DNA of 64,000 bases. It comes from Paraburkholderia tropica (GTDB lineage: Bacteria > Pseudomonadota > Gammaproteobacteria > Burkholderiales > Burkholderiaceae). The notes under the pieces are model-generated. The model was not told the origin of the DNA. It did not search any database and was given only the letters and a program-made list of their open reading frames with translations. How positions within the stretch are numbered: the first letter of the stretch is position 1; every line of letters starts with the position of its first letter. The position numbers and the translations under genes are program-made. Of the stretch, positions 11,111-21,418 are shown piece after piece. Location of the stretch: NCBI RefSeq assembly GCF_900109265.1, contig NZ_FNZM01000001.1:1-64000 (forward strand), in the 5' to 3' direction.

Positions 11111-12111
11111 GCCCGCGCATCGCCATCGCCCATCGCCGGGCAGCCCATCGCCGGGCAGCGCGCGCCGCGGCCGTCGCCCTCACTCTCGTTGCGGTCGCTG
11201 CGCTGCCCGCCTGCTCGCGCCACGAAGCGCCGGTCTATCAGGGTTATGTCGAAGGCGAGTACGTCTATCTCGCCTCGTCGCAAGCCGGCACGCTCACGGA
11301 ACTCGACGTCCGGCGCGGCCAGCAGGTCGCCGCCGCCGCGCCGGTATTCGCGCTCGAATCCGTCAGCGAAACCGCCGCGCTCGACGAGGCGCGTCACCGG
11401 CTCGTAGCGGCGCAGGCGCAGTTCGCCGATCTGCAAACGGGCAAGCGCCCGCCCGAAGTGCGCGTGACCGAAGCGCAGCTCGCGCAGGCCGAAGCCAACG
11501 CGCACAAAGCCGCGCTCCAGCTCACGCGCGACGAGGCGCAGTGGCGCGCGGGCGGCATCGCCCAGGCACAGCTCGACGACTCGCGCGCGCAGGCCGCCAG
11601 CACCGCCGCGCAGGTGCGCGAGCTGCGCAATCAGGTGCGCGTCGCCAACCTGCCCGGCCGCACGGCGCAGATCGCCGCACAGGCCGCCGACGTCAAGGCC
11701 GCGCAAGCCACGCTCGCGCAGGCGCAGTGGAAGCTCGACCAGAAGCGCGTGGCCGCGCCGCGCGACGGGCTCGTCTACGACACGCTCTATCGTGTCGGCG
11801 AATGGGTGCAGGCGGGCAGTCCGGTCGTGCAGATGCTGCCGCCGCAAAACGTGAAGCTGCGCTTTTTCGTGCCGGAAAGCGCGGTCGGCGCGCTCGCGCC
11901 GGGCCGCAAGATACTCGTGCATTGCGACGGCTGCGCGGCCGACGTGCCCGCCACGCTCAGCTATGTCTCGAACGCCGCCGAGTACACGCCGCCCGTCATC
12001 TACAGCAACGAGAGCCGCAGCAAGCTCGTGTACATGATCGAGGCACGCCCGAGCGCCGCCGACGCGCCGAAGCTCCATCCGGGCCAGCCGGTGGAAGTGC
12101 GGCTCCAATGA
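11107..12111 (+). CDS. HlyD-family periplasmic adaptor lipoprotein (YbhG/YhiI-like)
   Basis: This membrane-fusion protein connects the ABC transporter to the outer-membrane channel. It is 334 residues long. A basic N-terminus is followed by a hydrophobic stretch ending in a lipobox, ALPAC (about 33-37), so it is probably a lipoprotein. The biotin-lipoyl half motifs are at YLASSQAGTLTELDVRRGQQV (about 54-74) and RVAAPRDGLVYDTLYRVGEW (about 215-234), separated by a long alanine-rich coiled coil (about 88-205). The beta-barrel region ends with GQPVEVRL. The start codon overlaps the TetR stop. The signal-peptide region contains a 15-bp tandem duplication at the DNA level (about 11127-11158). Confidence 0.88.
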   Translation: MSPRIAIAHRRAAHRRAARAAAVALTLVAVAALPACSRHEAPVYQGYVEGEYVYLASSQAGTLTELDVRRGQQVAAAAPVFALESVSETAALDEARHRLVAAQAQFADLQTGKRPPEVRVTEAQLAQAEANAHKAALQLTRDEAQWRAGGIAQAQLDDSRAQAASTAAQVRELRNQVRVANLPGRTAQIAAQAADVKAAQATLAQAQWKLDQKRVAAPRDGLVYDTLYRVGEWVQAGSPVVQMLPPQNVKLRFFVPESAVGALAPGRKILVHCDGCAADVPATLSYVSNAAEYTPPVIYSNESRSKLVYMIEARPSAADAPKLHPGQPVEVRLQ

Positions 12112-13091
12112 ACAGAATGAGCAGCAATGAGGCGGCGATGAGCGACCCGGCCCGCTACGCGATCGACGTGCGCCATCTGAACAAGCGCTTCGGCGACAAG
12201 CACGTGGTCAACGACGTCTCGCTGCGCGTCGCGCCCGGCGAGATTTTCGGCTTTCTGGGGCCGAACGGCAGCGGCAAAACCACCTCGATCCGCCTCATGT
12301 GCGGTCTGCTCACGCCCGACTCGGGCGAAGGCACCTGCCTCGGCTACGACATCGTGCGCGAGAGCGCGCAGATCAAGCGGCGCGTCGGCTATATGACGCA
12401 ACGCTTTTCGTACTGGGACGACCTCACGATCCGCGAAAATCTCGACTTCGTCGCGCGCATCTATCAGATGCCGAACCGTCGCGAGACCGTCGACCGCGCG
12501 CTCGAATCGCTCGGCCTCGCCAGCCGCGCGAGCCAGCTCACCGGCGCGCTCTCGGGCGGATGGAAACAGCGTCTCGCGCTCGCGGCGTGCATGCTGCACG
12601 AACCGCAACTGCTGCTGCTCGACGAACCCACGGCAGGCGTCGATCCCACCGCGCGCCGCGACTTCTGGGAAGAATTGCATCGACTCGCCGCGCGCGGCAT
12701 CTCCGTGCTCGTGAGCACGCACTACATGGACGAGGCCGAGCGCTGCCACAAGCTCGCCTATATCGCCTACGGCAAGCTGCTCGCGCAAGGCACGGCCGCC
12801 GAGGTGATCGCTTCGCAGAACCTCGAAACCTGGGCGATTCACGGCGACAAGCTCAGCGAACTCTCCACGCAATTGCGCGCGCAACCCGGCGTCGATCAGA
12901 CGGTGGTGTTCGGCTCGTCACTGCATGCGAGCGGGCGCGATCACGCCGCGCTCGCCGCCGCCATCGAACACGCCGTCAAGCACGCCGCCGCGGGCAAGCC
13001 GCTGCGCGCGGAGCGCATCGACACGGGACTCGAAGACGTCTTCATCTACATGATGAGCCACGCTCAGGATAACTATGGAGGCGCGACATGA
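12108..13091 (+). CDS. ABC transporter ATP-binding protein (YbhF-like efflux ATPase)
   Basis: This 327-residue cytoplasmic ATPase powers the exporter. Walker A is GPNGSGKTTSIRL (about 49-61), the signature motif is LSGGWKQRLALAA (about 147-159) and Walker B is LLLLDEPTAGVDPTA (about 167-181), followed by the switch histidine in VLVSTHYMDEAE. The Q-loop is in GYMTQRFSYWDDLT. It has a single nucleotide-binding domain, whereas E. coli YbhF carries two in tandem, so it should work as a homodimer. The start codon overlaps the stop of the adaptor gene. An internal ATG (MSDPARY) is a possible alternative start. Confidence 0.9.
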   Translation: MNRMSSNEAAMSDPARYAIDVRHLNKRFGDKHVVNDVSLRVAPGEIFGFLGPNGSGKTTSIRLMCGLLTPDSGEGTCLGYDIVRESAQIKRRVGYMTQRFSYWDDLTIRENLDFVARIYQMPNRRETVDRALESLGLASRASQLTGALSGGWKQRLALAACMLHEPQLLLLDEPTAGVDPTARRDFWEELHRLAARGISVLVSTHYMDEAERCHKLAYIAYGKLLAQGTAAEVIASQNLETWAIHGDKLSELSTQLRAQPGVDQTVVFGSSLHASGRDHAALAAAIEHAVKHAAAGKPLRAERIDTGLEDVFIYMMSHAQDNYGGAT

Positions 13092-14230
13092 AGTTCGCGC
13101 CCGTGTTCTCCGTCTCGCGCTGGTGGAGCATCGTGCTCAAGGAGTTTCTGCAACTCAAGCGCGACCGCGTGACTTTCGCGATGATCGTCGGCCTGCCGAT
13201 CATCCAGTTGACGCTGTTCGGCTATGCGATCAACACCGACCCCAAGCATCTGCCCACGGCCATCGTGATCCACGACGACAGTCCGTTCGCGCGCAGCTTC
13301 GTCGCGGGCATGAAGAACTCGGCCTATTTCGACGTGATCGAAACGCTGCCCGACGAAGCCGCCGCGCAACACGCGCTCGCGCGCGGCAGCGTGCAGTTCG
13401 TACTGAGCGTTCCCGTCGACTTCTCGCGGCGTCTGCTGCGCGGCGAGCGCCCTGCGCTGCTCGTCGAAGCCGACGCCGCCGATCCCACCGCCATCACCAC
13501 CGCGCTCGCGGCGCTGCCGGGCCTCGTCGCGCCCGCCGCCGCGAAGGATCTCACGGGACCGCTCGCGCGCCTGAACGGCACGCCCGCCGCCTTCGACGTG
13601 CGGATCCACCGCCTTTACAACCCCGAGGGCATCACGCAGTACAACGTCGTGCCCGGCCTGATGGGCGTGATCCTCACGATGACGATGGTGATGATGACCG
13701 GCCTCGCCATCACGCGCGAGCGCGAGCGCGGCACCATGGAGAATCTGCTCGCGACGCCCGTGCTGCCCATCGAAGTGATGACGGGCAAGATCGTGCCTTA
13801 CGTGGCGATCGGGCTGGTGCAGGCGAGCATCATCGTGCTGGCCGCGCGCTACGTGTTTCATGTGCCGTTCGCGGGCAGTCTCGTCGCGCTGTATCTTTCG
13901 GCGCTGCTGTTCATCGCCGCCAATCTCACGGTGGGCATCACGCTCTCCTCGCTCGCGCAGAACCAGTTGCAGGCCATGCAGCTCACGGTGTTCTATTTTC
14001 TGCCGAGCCTGCTGCTGTCCGGCTTCATGTTCCCGTTCGCGGGCATGCCGCGCTGGGCGCAGTGGATCGGCGGCGTGCTGCCGCTCACCTACTTCAACCG
14101 CCTCGTGCGCGGCATTCTGCTCAAGGGCAACGGCTGGGCCGATCTGTGGCCGTCGGTGTGGCCGCTCGCGGTCTTCACGGCGATCGTGATGGCGATCGCC
14201 GTGCGCTTCTACCGGCGCACGCTCGACTGA
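13088..14230 (+). CDS. ABC-2 type permease (YbhR/YbhS/YhhJ-like)
   Basis: This 380-residue inner-membrane protein forms the exporter channel. The first membrane helix is at about 28-48 (MIVGLPIIQLTLFGYAIN). A large periplasmic domain follows (about 49-175), then five helices from about 180 to 375, including the conserved ERERGTMENLLATPV loop (about 213-227) and a C-terminal GGVLPLTYFNRLVRG motif. ATGA overlap with the ATPase gene indicates translational coupling. E. coli ybhGFSR has two permease genes, while this operon has one, so a homodimer is expected. Confidence 0.9.
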   Translation: MKFAPVFSVSRWWSIVLKEFLQLKRDRVTFAMIVGLPIIQLTLFGYAINTDPKHLPTAIVIHDDSPFARSFVAGMKNSAYFDVIETLPDEAAAQHALARGSVQFVLSVPVDFSRRLLRGERPALLVEADAADPTAITTALAALPGLVAPAAAKDLTGPLARLNGTPAAFDVRIHRLYNPEGITQYNVVPGLMGVILTMTMVMMTGLAITRERERGTMENLLATPVLPIEVMTGKIVPYVAIGLVQASIIVLAARYVFHVPFAGSLVALYLSALLFIAANLTVGITLSSLAQNQLQAMQLTVFYFLPSLLLSGFMFPFAGMPRWAQWIGGVLPLTYFNRLVRGILLKGNGWADLWPSVWPLAVFTAIVMAIAVRFYRRTLD

Positions 14231-14237
14231 GACGACG

Positions 14238-15716
14238 ATGACGACGCCCGCCCGCTCTCTTGTCCTCGCGTCGAGTTTCGTGCTCGCGGCGTGCGCCGTC
14301 GGTCCCGATTTTCACGCGCCCGCCGCGCCCGATACACCGACCTACACGCGCGAGGCGTTGCCCTCCGCCACCGCCTCCGCGCCGGGCACGGGCGGCGCGC
14401 CGCAAACCTTCGCGAGCGCCGATCACGCGCCGCGCGCCTGGTGGACGCAGTTCGGCAGTCCCGCGCTCGACGCGCTCGTCGACGAAGCGCTGCGCGCGAG
14501 TCCCACGCTCGAATCGGCGCGCGCGAAGCTCGTCGAAGCGCGCGAGAACTACAACGCGCAAGCGGGCGCGACGCTGTTTCCTTCCATCGACGCCAAGCTG
14601 AGCGGCACGCGCCAGAAGATCGACCTGGCCGCGTTCGGCATCACGCAGGTGCCGAATCCGGGCCCGTTCACGCTCTACGATGCGTCGGTCAGCATCTCCT
14701 ATGTGTTCGATATTTTCGGCGCGAACCGGCGCGCGCTCGAAGCCACGCTCGCGCAAGTGAATTATCAGGAATACGAACTGCAAGCGGCGCAGCTGAGCGT
14801 GGCGGGCAACGTCGTCGCTGCCGCGCTGCGGCGCGCGTCGCTGCGCAGTCAGATCGACACGACGCAGCAACTGATCGACGCGCAAACGCGTCAGTTCGCG
14901 ATCATCGAAGCGCGGCTCGCGGCGGGCGGCGTCGCGCGCCTCGACGTGCACAGCCAGCGCACGCTGCTCGCGCAAACGCGCGCCACGCTGCCGCCGCTCA
15001 CGACGCAACTCGCGCAGACCGATCATCAACTGGCGATCCTGCTGGGCGCGCCGCCGTCGAGCGATGCCTACGCGCAAGCACGCGATGCGCTCACGCTCGA
15101 CGCGCTGCATCTGCCCGACACCGTCGCGCTCACGCTGCCCGCCACGCTCGCGCGCGAGCGGCCCGACATCCGCGCGTCGGAGGCGCTGCTGCATCAGGCG
15201 AGCGCGAATATCGGCGTGGCGACGGCGAATCTCTTTCCGCAGATTTCGCTCTCGGCGAGCGTGGGTTCGGAGCGCACGCGCGTCGCCGATGTGATCGGCG
15301 GGCTGAATATCTGGAACGTCGGGCTCGGTCTCACGCAGCCGATTTTTCACGGCGGCGAGTTGCGCGCGAAGCGGCGCGCGTCGCAAGCGGCTTACGACGC
15401 GGCTTTCGCCGATTATCGGCAAACCGTGCTGCTCGCACTGCAACAGGTCGCCGATACGCTGCACGCGCTGCAGGACGACGCGCTCGAGCTGCAGGCGCGC
15501 GACACGGCCGCGCGCGAGGCGCAGGCGAGCGCCGATATCGCGCGCGCCAGATATGCGGCGGGCGGCGTGAGCGAGTTCGATCTCGTCGATGCGCAGCGCC
15601 AGGCGCTGCAAACCGCGCTCGACCGCACGCGCGCGCAGGCCACGCGTCTCGCGGATACCGCCGCGCTCTATCAATCGCTCGGCGGCGCGGCGCTGCCTGG
15701 CGACGCCGCGCCATAA
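14238..15716 (+). CDS. NodT-family outer-membrane efflux lipoprotein
   Basis: This 492-residue TolC-like channel completes the tripartite pump. The signal peptide ends in lipobox LAACAVGPDF (about 15-24). Two outer-membrane efflux repeats follow, each with long helices. Typical NodT sequences include WWTQFGSPALDALVDEAL (about 68-85), RARYAAGGVSEFDLVDAQRQ (about 437-456) and ARERPDIRASEALLHQASANI (about 306-326). It starts seven bases after the permease stop and is the last gene of the operon. Having its own outer-membrane factor means the system need not borrow a TolC. Confidence 0.9.
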   Translation: MTTPARSLVLASSFVLAACAVGPDFHAPAAPDTPTYTREALPSATASAPGTGGAPQTFASADHAPRAWWTQFGSPALDALVDEALRASPTLESARAKLVEARENYNAQAGATLFPSIDAKLSGTRQKIDLAAFGITQVPNPGPFTLYDASVSISYVFDIFGANRRALEATLAQVNYQEYELQAAQLSVAGNVVAAALRRASLRSQIDTTQQLIDAQTRQFAIIEARLAAGGVARLDVHSQRTLLAQTRATLPPLTTQLAQTDHQLAILLGAPPSSDAYAQARDALTLDALHLPDTVALTLPATLARERPDIRASEALLHQASANIGVATANLFPQISLSASVGSERTRVADVIGGLNIWNVGLGLTQPIFHGGELRAKRRASQAAYDAAFADYRQTVLLALQQVADTLHALQDDALELQARDTAAREAQASADIARARYAAGGVSEFDLVDAQRQALQTALDRTRAQATRLADTAALYQSLGGAALPGDAAP

Positions 15717-15738
15717 CGCCCGTCGTCGCGATCAATAT

Positions 15739-17049
15739 CTACGATTGTGCGACCGCGAGCGGCGCGCCGCGCCGGTACAGCGCCAGCGTCGCGCCCAGCC
15801 CGCACGCCGCCGCGAAACACAGCCAGTAACCGGGTGCGGCCTTGTCGTGCGTGACCTGAATCAGCCACGTCGAGACCGCCGGCGTGAAGCCGCCGAACAG
15901 CGCCGTCGCGAGACTGAACGCGAGCGAGAAACCTGCCACCCGCACCTGCGCGGGCATCACTTCCGTGAGCGCCGCGACCATCGCACCGTTGTACATGCCG
16001 AAGAAAAACGAGAACCACAGCAGCACCGCGAGCATGCGCGCGAAGCTCGCGCTCGCCACCAGCCAGGACAGCGCCGGATACGCCGTGAGCAACGCGAGCA
16101 CGGTGATGCCGATGAGAATCGGCTTGCGGCCGATGCGATCGGAAATCGCGCCGCCCACCGGCAGCCAGAAGAAGTTCGAGACGCCCACGCACAGCGTCAC
16201 GATCAGGCTCTCGGCGGTCGTGAGCTTGAGCACGGTCTTGCCGAACGTCGGCGTATAGACGGTGATCAGATAGAACGTCGTGGTCGTCATCGCGACGAGC
16301 AGCATGCCCGCGATCACGATGCGCCAGTTGGCGAGCAGCAGCGCGAACACTTCACGCGCGCGCGGATGATGCGTGCGCGCCGCGAACGCCTCGGTTTCCG
16401 CGAGCGTGCGGCGCAGCAGAAACAGGAACGGCACGATCGCGCAGCCGATCAGGAACGGAATGCGCCAGCCCCACGCGGCAATCGCGCTCGCGCTAAGCCA
16501 CGAGTTGAGCGCATAACCGAGCGCTGCCGCCACGACGATCGCCACCTGCTGACTCGCCGACTGCCAGCTCGTGTAGAACCCTTTGGTGCCTGGCGTCGCG
16601 AGTTCGGCGAGATAGACCGACACGCCGCCCAGTTCCGCGCCCGCCGAAAAGCCCTGCAGCAAGCGCCCGAGCAACACGAGCAAAGGCGCGGCCACGCCGA
16701 TGGCCGCGTAGCCCGGCACCGCCGCGATCAGAATCGTGCCGCTCGCCATGATCGCCAGCGTGACGATCAGGCCGCGTCGGCGGCCCACTTTGTCGATATA
16801 CGCGCCAAGAAAAATCGCCCCGAGCGGCCGCATCAGAAAGCCCGCGCCGAATACCGCGAACGTGAGCATCAGCGAGGCGAACTCGCTGTCGGCGGGAAAG
16901 AACACGCGTGAGATCGAGGTCGCGTAAAAGCCGAACAGAAAGAAGTCGAATTGCTCGAGGAAGTTGCCGCTCGTCACGCGCAGCACGGCGGCAGCCGTCG
17001 ATGCGCGCGTGCGGGCCGGGCGCGTCCCGGCGACGGTGGACGGGGTCAC
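15739..17049 (-). CDS. tcuC: MFS tricarballylate/citrate proton symporter
   Basis: This 436-residue major-facilitator protein of the metabolite:H+ symporter group imports tricarballylate and/or citrate. Twelve hydrophobic segments are apparent. The signature loop between helices 2 and 3 is seen in [21 protein letters not shown] (about 78-98), and the [14 protein letters not shown] stretch is typical of CitA/TcuC. The start is GTG at 17049, preceded by AAGGAGA, which decides this start. It lies 82 bases downstream of tcuB and is the last gene of the tcu operon. Citrate versus tricarballylate preference cannot be read from sequence. Confidence 0.88.
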   Translation of the reverse strand: MTPSTVAGTRPARTRASTAAAVLRVTSGNFLEQFDFFLFGFYATSISRVFFPADSEFASLMLTFAVFGAGFLMRPLGAIFLGAYIDKVGRRRGLIVTLAIMASGTILIAAVPGYAAIGVAAPLLVLLGRLLQGFSAGAELGGVSVYLAELATPGTKGFYTSWQSASQQVAIVVAAALGYALNSWLSASAIAAWGWRIPFLIGCAIVPFLFLLRRTLAETEAFAARTHHPRAREVFALLLANWRIVIAGMLLVAMTTTTFYLITVYTPTFGKTVLKLTTAESLIVTLCVGVSNFFWLPVGGAISDRIGRKPILIGITVLALLTAYPALSWLVASASFARMLAVLLWFSFFFGMYNGAMVAALTEVMPAQVRVAGFSLAFSLATALFGGFTPAVSTWLIQVTHDKAAPGYWLCFAAACGLGATLALYRRGAPLAVAQS

Positions 17050-17131
17050 GATGCGTGTCTCCTTGTGGTTTTGTGGGGTGCTGCGGGTGCTGCGGGTTTT
17101 GCTTGTGCTGCTTGTTTTTCGGGGGCTCGCG

Positions 17132-18394
17132 TCAGTCCGATGCCGTGGCGGGCGCCTTCGCCGTACGCCTTTCGATGGCCGCTTTCACGAGCGCCGCGCT
17201 GCGAAAAATGCCGTGCGCGAACTTGCCGTAGGGCATGGTCGCGAACAGCGCCATCACCGCGCCCAGATGCACGACCAGCAGCCCGGCCATCGCGGCGGTG
17301 TCGCGCCAGGCAAGCAGCGCGAGTCCGCTTGCGCTCGTCATGATCAGCAGGGCGATGAACGCGCGGTCCATCGGACGCTGACGCAAGTCCGTGCGCGCCG
17401 GATCGCGATGCAGATTCAGCCACAGCAATCCCGATGCTCCCGCCAGCAGGCTCACGCCGCCCACCGTGCCGAGCAGCACCGGCGCGCTCAGCAACGGATA
17501 CGGCGCTTCCAGCCCGAACGCGTAGTGATAGAGCGTGGCGACCGCCGTGGCCGCGAAGCACAGCATGAAGCCGTAGAACGTCAGATGATGGAAGCGGCGG
17601 CGCGCGAGCGTGAAGCGGTCGTCGGCCTCGTTGCAGCCTTCGCCGTGGCCGCCGTCGAGATACTTGAGCGTGAGCGCATCGTGCGCCGCTTCGACGAGTG
17701 CGCCCGGCGTGGCGTCGCCGGTCGAGACGTCGCGCAGAAAACGCGTGACGCCGACGCCCAGCGCGAGCATCGCGAACAGAAACACCGCGCCGAACAGCGT
17801 CGCGAGCACGTTGTGCGGAAAGATCGCGTAGAAGTTGGCGCCAGGAGTCGCGCTGCCGAATGCGCGTCCGAGTGTGCGTCCGACTGCGGGACCGCCGAGC
17901 ACCGCGCCCAGCGCGATGAACAGCGCAAGGCCGAGCGCCAGCGCGAACGCGACCGTTAAACCGTTGCGCTTGTAGAGCGCGCCGAACGCGCGCGGCCACG
18001 CATATTCCGTGTAAGTGTCCATGCGCACCTGCGCCATCGCCTTCGGCATGTTCACGGCGAATTCGTGCGGCGGCGCGTACTGGCACGCGTGATAACACGC
18101 ACCGCAGTTGTGGCAGAGATTGGCGAGATAATTGACGTCGGCTTTCGCGAACGAGAGGCGCTTCGTCATCGCCGGAAAGACCGCGCAAAATCCCTCGCAA
18201 TAGCGGCACGCGTTGCAGATCTGCATCTGCCGCGCGACTTCGCTTTCGTGCGCGGTCATGGCTTGCGGCGCGAAGCGGATCGCCTGTTCGCGCAGCGCCG
18301 GTTGCGGCGCGCCTGCGTTCGTTGCCGTGTCGGCGCGCGCGCCGGACGCGGCCAGTTCGCGCGCCTCGCGCGTCAATGCTTCAAGCTGCTGCAC
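17132..18394 (-). CDS. tcuB: Tricarballylate utilization protein TcuB (CitB-type Fe-S/heme membrane protein)
   Basis: TcuB reoxidises the FADH2 of TcuA and passes electrons to the quinone pool. Two ferredoxin-like clusters are visible near the N-terminus, in [11 protein letters not shown] and [11 protein letters not shown], then six or so membrane helices with several histidines ([27 protein letters not shown]). I chose GTG at 18394 ([10 protein letters not shown]) because AAGGGAG is six bases upstream. This start is inside the last codons of tcuA, giving a 14-base overlap and probable coupling. The resulting 420 residues are about 40 longer than Salmonella TcuB, mainly in the N-terminal tail. 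Confidence 0.87.
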   Translation of the reverse strand: MQQLEALTREARELAASGARADTATNAGAPQPALREQAIRFAPQAMTAHESEVARQMQICNACRYCEGFCAVFPAMTKRLSFAKADVNYLANLCHNCGACYHACQYAPPHEFAVNMPKAMAQVRMDTYTEYAWPRAFGALYKRNGLTVAFALALGLALFIALGAVLGGPAVGRTLGRAFGSATPGANFYAIFPHNVLATLFGAVFLFAMLALGVGVTRFLRDVSTGDATPGALVEAAHDALTLKYLDGGHGEGCNEADDRFTLARRRFHHLTFYGFMLCFAATAVATLYHYAFGLEAPYPLLSAPVLLGTVGGVSLLAGASGLLWLNLHRDPARTDLRQRPMDRAFIALLIMTSASGLALLAWRDTAAMAGLLVVHLGAVMALFATMPYGKFAHGIFRSAALVKAAIERRTAKAPATASD

Positions 18395-19862
18395 GTGCTG
18401 CTCCCTTCGATTCGAATGCGGCCCGCGCCGCCTGCGTGCCCGCGATGCGCCCGAACGCGGTGCCGATCGACATCCCCACGCCCGCCGCATAGCCCTTGCC
18501 GAGCACGTTGCCCGCCATCATTTCGCCCGCCACATAGAGGTTCGCGCTCGGCTCGCCGCCGAAGTGCACCTGCGCGTGCGCGTTCACCTTGAGCCCGAGA
18601 TACGTGAACGTGATGCCGGGCCGCAGCGCATAACCAAAGAACGGCGGCGCGTCGAGCGGCAGCGCCCAGTGCGTCTTGGGCGGCTGCAAGTGCTCGGTGT
18701 GACAGTCGTCGAGTGTCGTGTGATCGAACGTGCCTACGCGACACGCCGCGTTATAGCGCTGCACGGTCTCGACGAAGCGCGCCTCGGGCAAGCCGAGCTG
18801 GCGCGCGAGTTCGGGCAGCGTGTTCGCCTGCACGCCCGGAAACACCGGCGGCATGAAGCGGCCCACGGCCTTCGAGTCGATAATCGAATAGCCGATCTGG
18901 TCCGGCTGCTGCGCGACGAGACGTCCCCAGATCGCGTAACGCTTGGGCCAGAAGTCCTCGCCTTCGTCGTAGAAGCGTTCGGCGTCGCGATTCACGACCA
19001 CGCCCAGCGACACGCAGTCGATCCGCGTGCAGATGCCGCCATCGTAGAGCGGCGCGCGTGCGTCGATGGCCACGCAATGCGATTGCGACGGGTCGCCGAT
19101 CGCGTCCGCGCCCGCCTCGATCATGTGCTTGAGCAGCACGCCTTCGTTGAAGCGCGTGCCGCGAATCAGGAAGTTGTCGGCGGGCCATTCGCCGCGTTCG
19201 TTTTGCCCCCACGCTTCGCGCAGCCACGCGCGGTTCGACTCGAAGCCGCCCGCCGCGAGCACGCAGGCGCGCGCCGCGAAACGCTGCGCGCCGCTGTACG
19301 CCGCGACGAAACGCGTGCCATCCATCTCGATGCGATCGACGGGCGTTTCATAGCGGATCTGCACGCCGAGCGCTTCGGCGCTGCGGTAATACGCGTTGAC
19401 GAGCGCCTTGCCGCCGCCCATGAAGAACGCGTTGGTGCGCGCCACATGCAGCGCGCCGGAAAGCGGCGGCTGGAAATGCACGCCATGCTTGCGCATCCAC
19501 GGACGACACGTCGACGACGCGCGGATCACGAGGCGCGCGAGCGGCTCGTTCGTGATGCCGCCCGTGACCTTGAGCAGGTCCTGCCAGTATTCTTCCTCGG
19601 GATAGGCGTCGACGAGCACGTCTTGCGGCGCGTCGTGCATGCAGCGCAGATTGCGCGTGTGCTGCGAATTGCCACCGCGCCATTCACGCGGCGCGCTTTC
19701 GAGCAGCAGCACCGAGGCGCCGGCTTCGCGCGCCATCAACGCGGCGCATAGCGCGGCATTGCCGCCGCCGATCACGAGGACATCGGCGACGCTATCTGCG
19801 GGGGTCGCGGTGGGGATCGCGCGGTGGGTCGCGCTTTGGATCGCGTTGGATACTTCGGCCAT
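18381..19862 (-). CDS. tcuA: FAD-dependent tricarballylate dehydrogenase
   Basis: TcuA oxidises tricarballylate to cis-aconitate, which enters the TCA cycle through aconitase. The 493-residue flavoprotein belongs to the fumarate reductase/succinate dehydrogenase flavoprotein family. The dinucleotide-binding motif is [20 protein letters not shown] (about 28-47) and SQHTRNLR (about 65-72) is characteristic of TcuA. The C-terminal FAD-binding stretch is [21 protein letters not shown] (about 447-467). AAGGAGA is nine bases from the ATG. The N-terminal 25 residues are low complexity and encoded by a GATCGCG-rich repeat-like run. Confidence 0.92.
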   Translation of the reverse strand: MAEVSNAIQSATHRAIPTATPADSVADVLVIGGGNAALCAALMAREAGASVLLLESAPREWRGGNSQHTRNLRCMHDAPQDVLVDAYPEEEYWQDLLKVTGGITNEPLARLVIRASSTCRPWMRKHGVHFQPPLSGALHVARTNAFFMGGGKALVNAYYRSAEALGVQIRYETPVDRIEMDGTRFVAAYSGAQRFAARACVLAAGGFESNRAWLREAWGQNERGEWPADNFLIRGTRFNEGVLLKHMIEAGADAIGDPSQSHCVAIDARAPLYDGGICTRIDCVSLGVVVNRDAERFYDEGEDFWPKRYAIWGRLVAQQPDQIGYSIIDSKAVGRFMPPVFPGVQANTLPELARQLGLPEARFVETVQRYNAACRVGTFDHTTLDDCHTEHLQPPKTHWALPLDAPPFFGYALRPGITFTYLGLKVNAHAQVHFGGEPSANLYVAGEMMAGNVLGKGYAAGVGMSIGTAFGRIAGTQAARAAFESKGAARAAA

Positions 19863-20003
19863 CTTCGTATGTCTCCTTCGAGACGCACTCTAGAGGGCAC
19901 GCGCCGCGCGCGCCAGCAGGCCCACGGCAACAGGGCTTCACGATTCGTGAAGGGTCGCGGCGAAGCGCTGTGACGAACCGCTGCGGCAACCCCGACCGCG
20001 ACG

Positions 20004-20927
20004 TTATGCGCGCAACGCAGCGCCGGGCCAGCGCCCGGCCTGCACGAGTTCGCGCGCAACGTCGGCGAGCACGACGCGGGCCGCAAGCGCGGCGGGCGAG
20101 AGTTCGTCGTCGGAAACACTGGCGAGCAGATTGGGGCGCAATGCGTCGCGGTCCGCAACGCGCACGCTCGCGAGCGCGCCTGGCGCGACGCGCGCGAGGG
20201 CCGCGCCAGGCTGGATCGTCGCGGCGAGGCCGTGGCAGACGGCGTCCATCAGCACGGCGAGACCGTCGACTTCCGCGACCACGTTCGGTGCGCTGCGCGC
20301 GCGCTCGAACGCCTTCGAGAGCAGGCTGCGCAAACCATGCGACCCGCTCGGCAAGATCAGCCGCAGATCGCCGAGCTTCGCGAGCGCGACGCGCGAACCC
20401 GTCGGCATGCCCGCGAGATCCTTCGCGCCGATCACGAACAGACGCTCGTCGAGCAGCGGCATCACGCTCCAGCGCTGCGCGGGCTCCTCGCGGAAAATCA
20501 CCGCGAGATCGATCTGCCGCGCGCCGAGCATCGACCCAAGATAACCCGAGAGACTTTCGACGATACGCAGACGCACATCGGGATAGCGCTCCTGCATCGC
20601 GCGCATGAACGGCACCGCGAGCACGCCGCTCGTGCTGGGCGCGAGGCCCACGCTCACCTGCCCCGAGAGGCGCTTTTCGCGCGCGGCGGCCGCGGCGGCA
20701 TCGACGTGACGCAGCGCGAGCTGCGCCTGACGCCAGAATGCGAGACCCGCGTCGGTGGGCACGACGCCGCCCGAAGTGCGCTGCAGGAGACGCGTCGAGA
20801 GTTCGCTTTCGAGCCGGCTGATCTGCTGGCTCAGCGCCGAGGTGACCATCCCCAGTTCGAGCGCCGCACGGCCCATGCTGCCGTGCTCGATCACGCTGAC
20901 GAAATAGCGCAGTTGGCGTAGCTCCAT
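20004..20927 (-). CDS. tcuR: LysR-family regulator of the tcu genes
   Basis: This 307-residue regulator has a LysR helix-turn-helix at about 1-60 (MELRQLRYFVSVIEHGSMG then LSQQISRLESEL) and a periplasmic-binding-protein-like effector domain (about 90-300). ATG at 20927 follows GGAGAG and gives the canonical LysR N-terminus; the longer ORF to 20993 adds an unlikely tail. In Salmonella TcuR activates tcuABC in response to tricarballylate. Here it is upstream and on the same strand as tcuA, separated by 141 bp, rather than divergent. The TcuR name rests on context. Confidence 0.8.
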   Translation of the reverse strand: MELRQLRYFVSVIEHGSMGRAALELGMVTSALSQQISRLESELSTRLLQRTSGGVVPTDAGLAFWRQAQLALRHVDAAAAAAREKRLSGQVSVGLAPSTSGVLAVPFMRAMQERYPDVRLRIVESLSGYLGSMLGARQIDLAVIFREEPAQRWSVMPLLDERLFVIGAKDLAGMPTGSRVALAKLGDLRLILPSGSHGLRSLLSKAFERARSAPNVVAEVDGLAVLMDAVCHGLAATIQPGAALARVAPGALASVRVADRDALRPNLLASVSDDELSPAALAARVVLADVARELVQAGRWPGAALRA

Positions 20928-20960
20928 GTTCTCTCCGCTCGCGGCTCCGGTGGCGACAGA

Positions 20961-20977
20961 CGCTATTGTCGATAGCG
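20961..20977. promoter_or_regulatory. Inverted repeat upstream of tcuR, possible LysR box
   Basis: CGCTAT and ATAGCG are separated by five bases (TGTCG), 34 bases upstream of the tcuR start. The spacing resembles LysR-type recognition sites, so autoregulation is possible. The first 11 bases recur near 22340 upstream of the amidase gene without the second arm. Confidence 0.4.
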
Positions 20978-21118
20978 ACGCCGCAAAACGCAAACACGGC
21001 GCGCAACGAAGCTGCTATGCGGACGCATCAGCAATCATTTGGCATCCGAACTATCTTGCTCGAACGGCGAGTGATTCAAGGACGGCGCGCGCTCAGCGCG
21101 ACGACGCTCCCCTCACGA

Positions 21119-21418
21119 TCAGCCGACGAAGTGCCGCAACAGCCCCGTCGCCACTACGCCGATCACCACGGTCGGCAGCAGCGAAAGCCGCATGGCGGCG
21201 GCGAGCGTGACCGCGAGGCCGAGCAGATCGGCGGGACGGCTGGAAACAAACGCGGGCGCGATCACCGAGATCAGCACGCAGCCCGGCACGTTCTGCATGA
21301 TCGCCTGCATGCGCGGGCTCAGCGTGCGATCGCGCAGCACCACGAAGCCGACCACGCGCGTGGCATAGGTCGATGCCGCCATCAGCACGATGACAAGTAC
21401 GGTGGTCCAGTCAAGCAT
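21119..21418 (-). CDS. azlD: AzlD-family branched-chain amino acid exporter small subunit
   Basis: This 99-residue protein has three to four membrane helices (about 3-20, 38-58, 64-80 and 82-97). The family motif around TYATRVVGFVVLRDRTLSP (about 15-33) is recognisable. AzlD pairs with AzlC to export branched-chain amino acids or analogues. Its ATG lies inside the last codons of azlC (8-base overlap), so the two are translationally coupled. The longer ORF to 21475 runs further into azlC and was not used. Confidence 0.88.
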   Translation of the reverse strand: MLDWTTVLVIVLMAASTYATRVVGFVVLRDRTLSPRMQAIMQNVPGCVLISVIAPAFVSSRPADLLGLAVTLAAAMRLSLLPTVVIGVVATGLLRHFVG

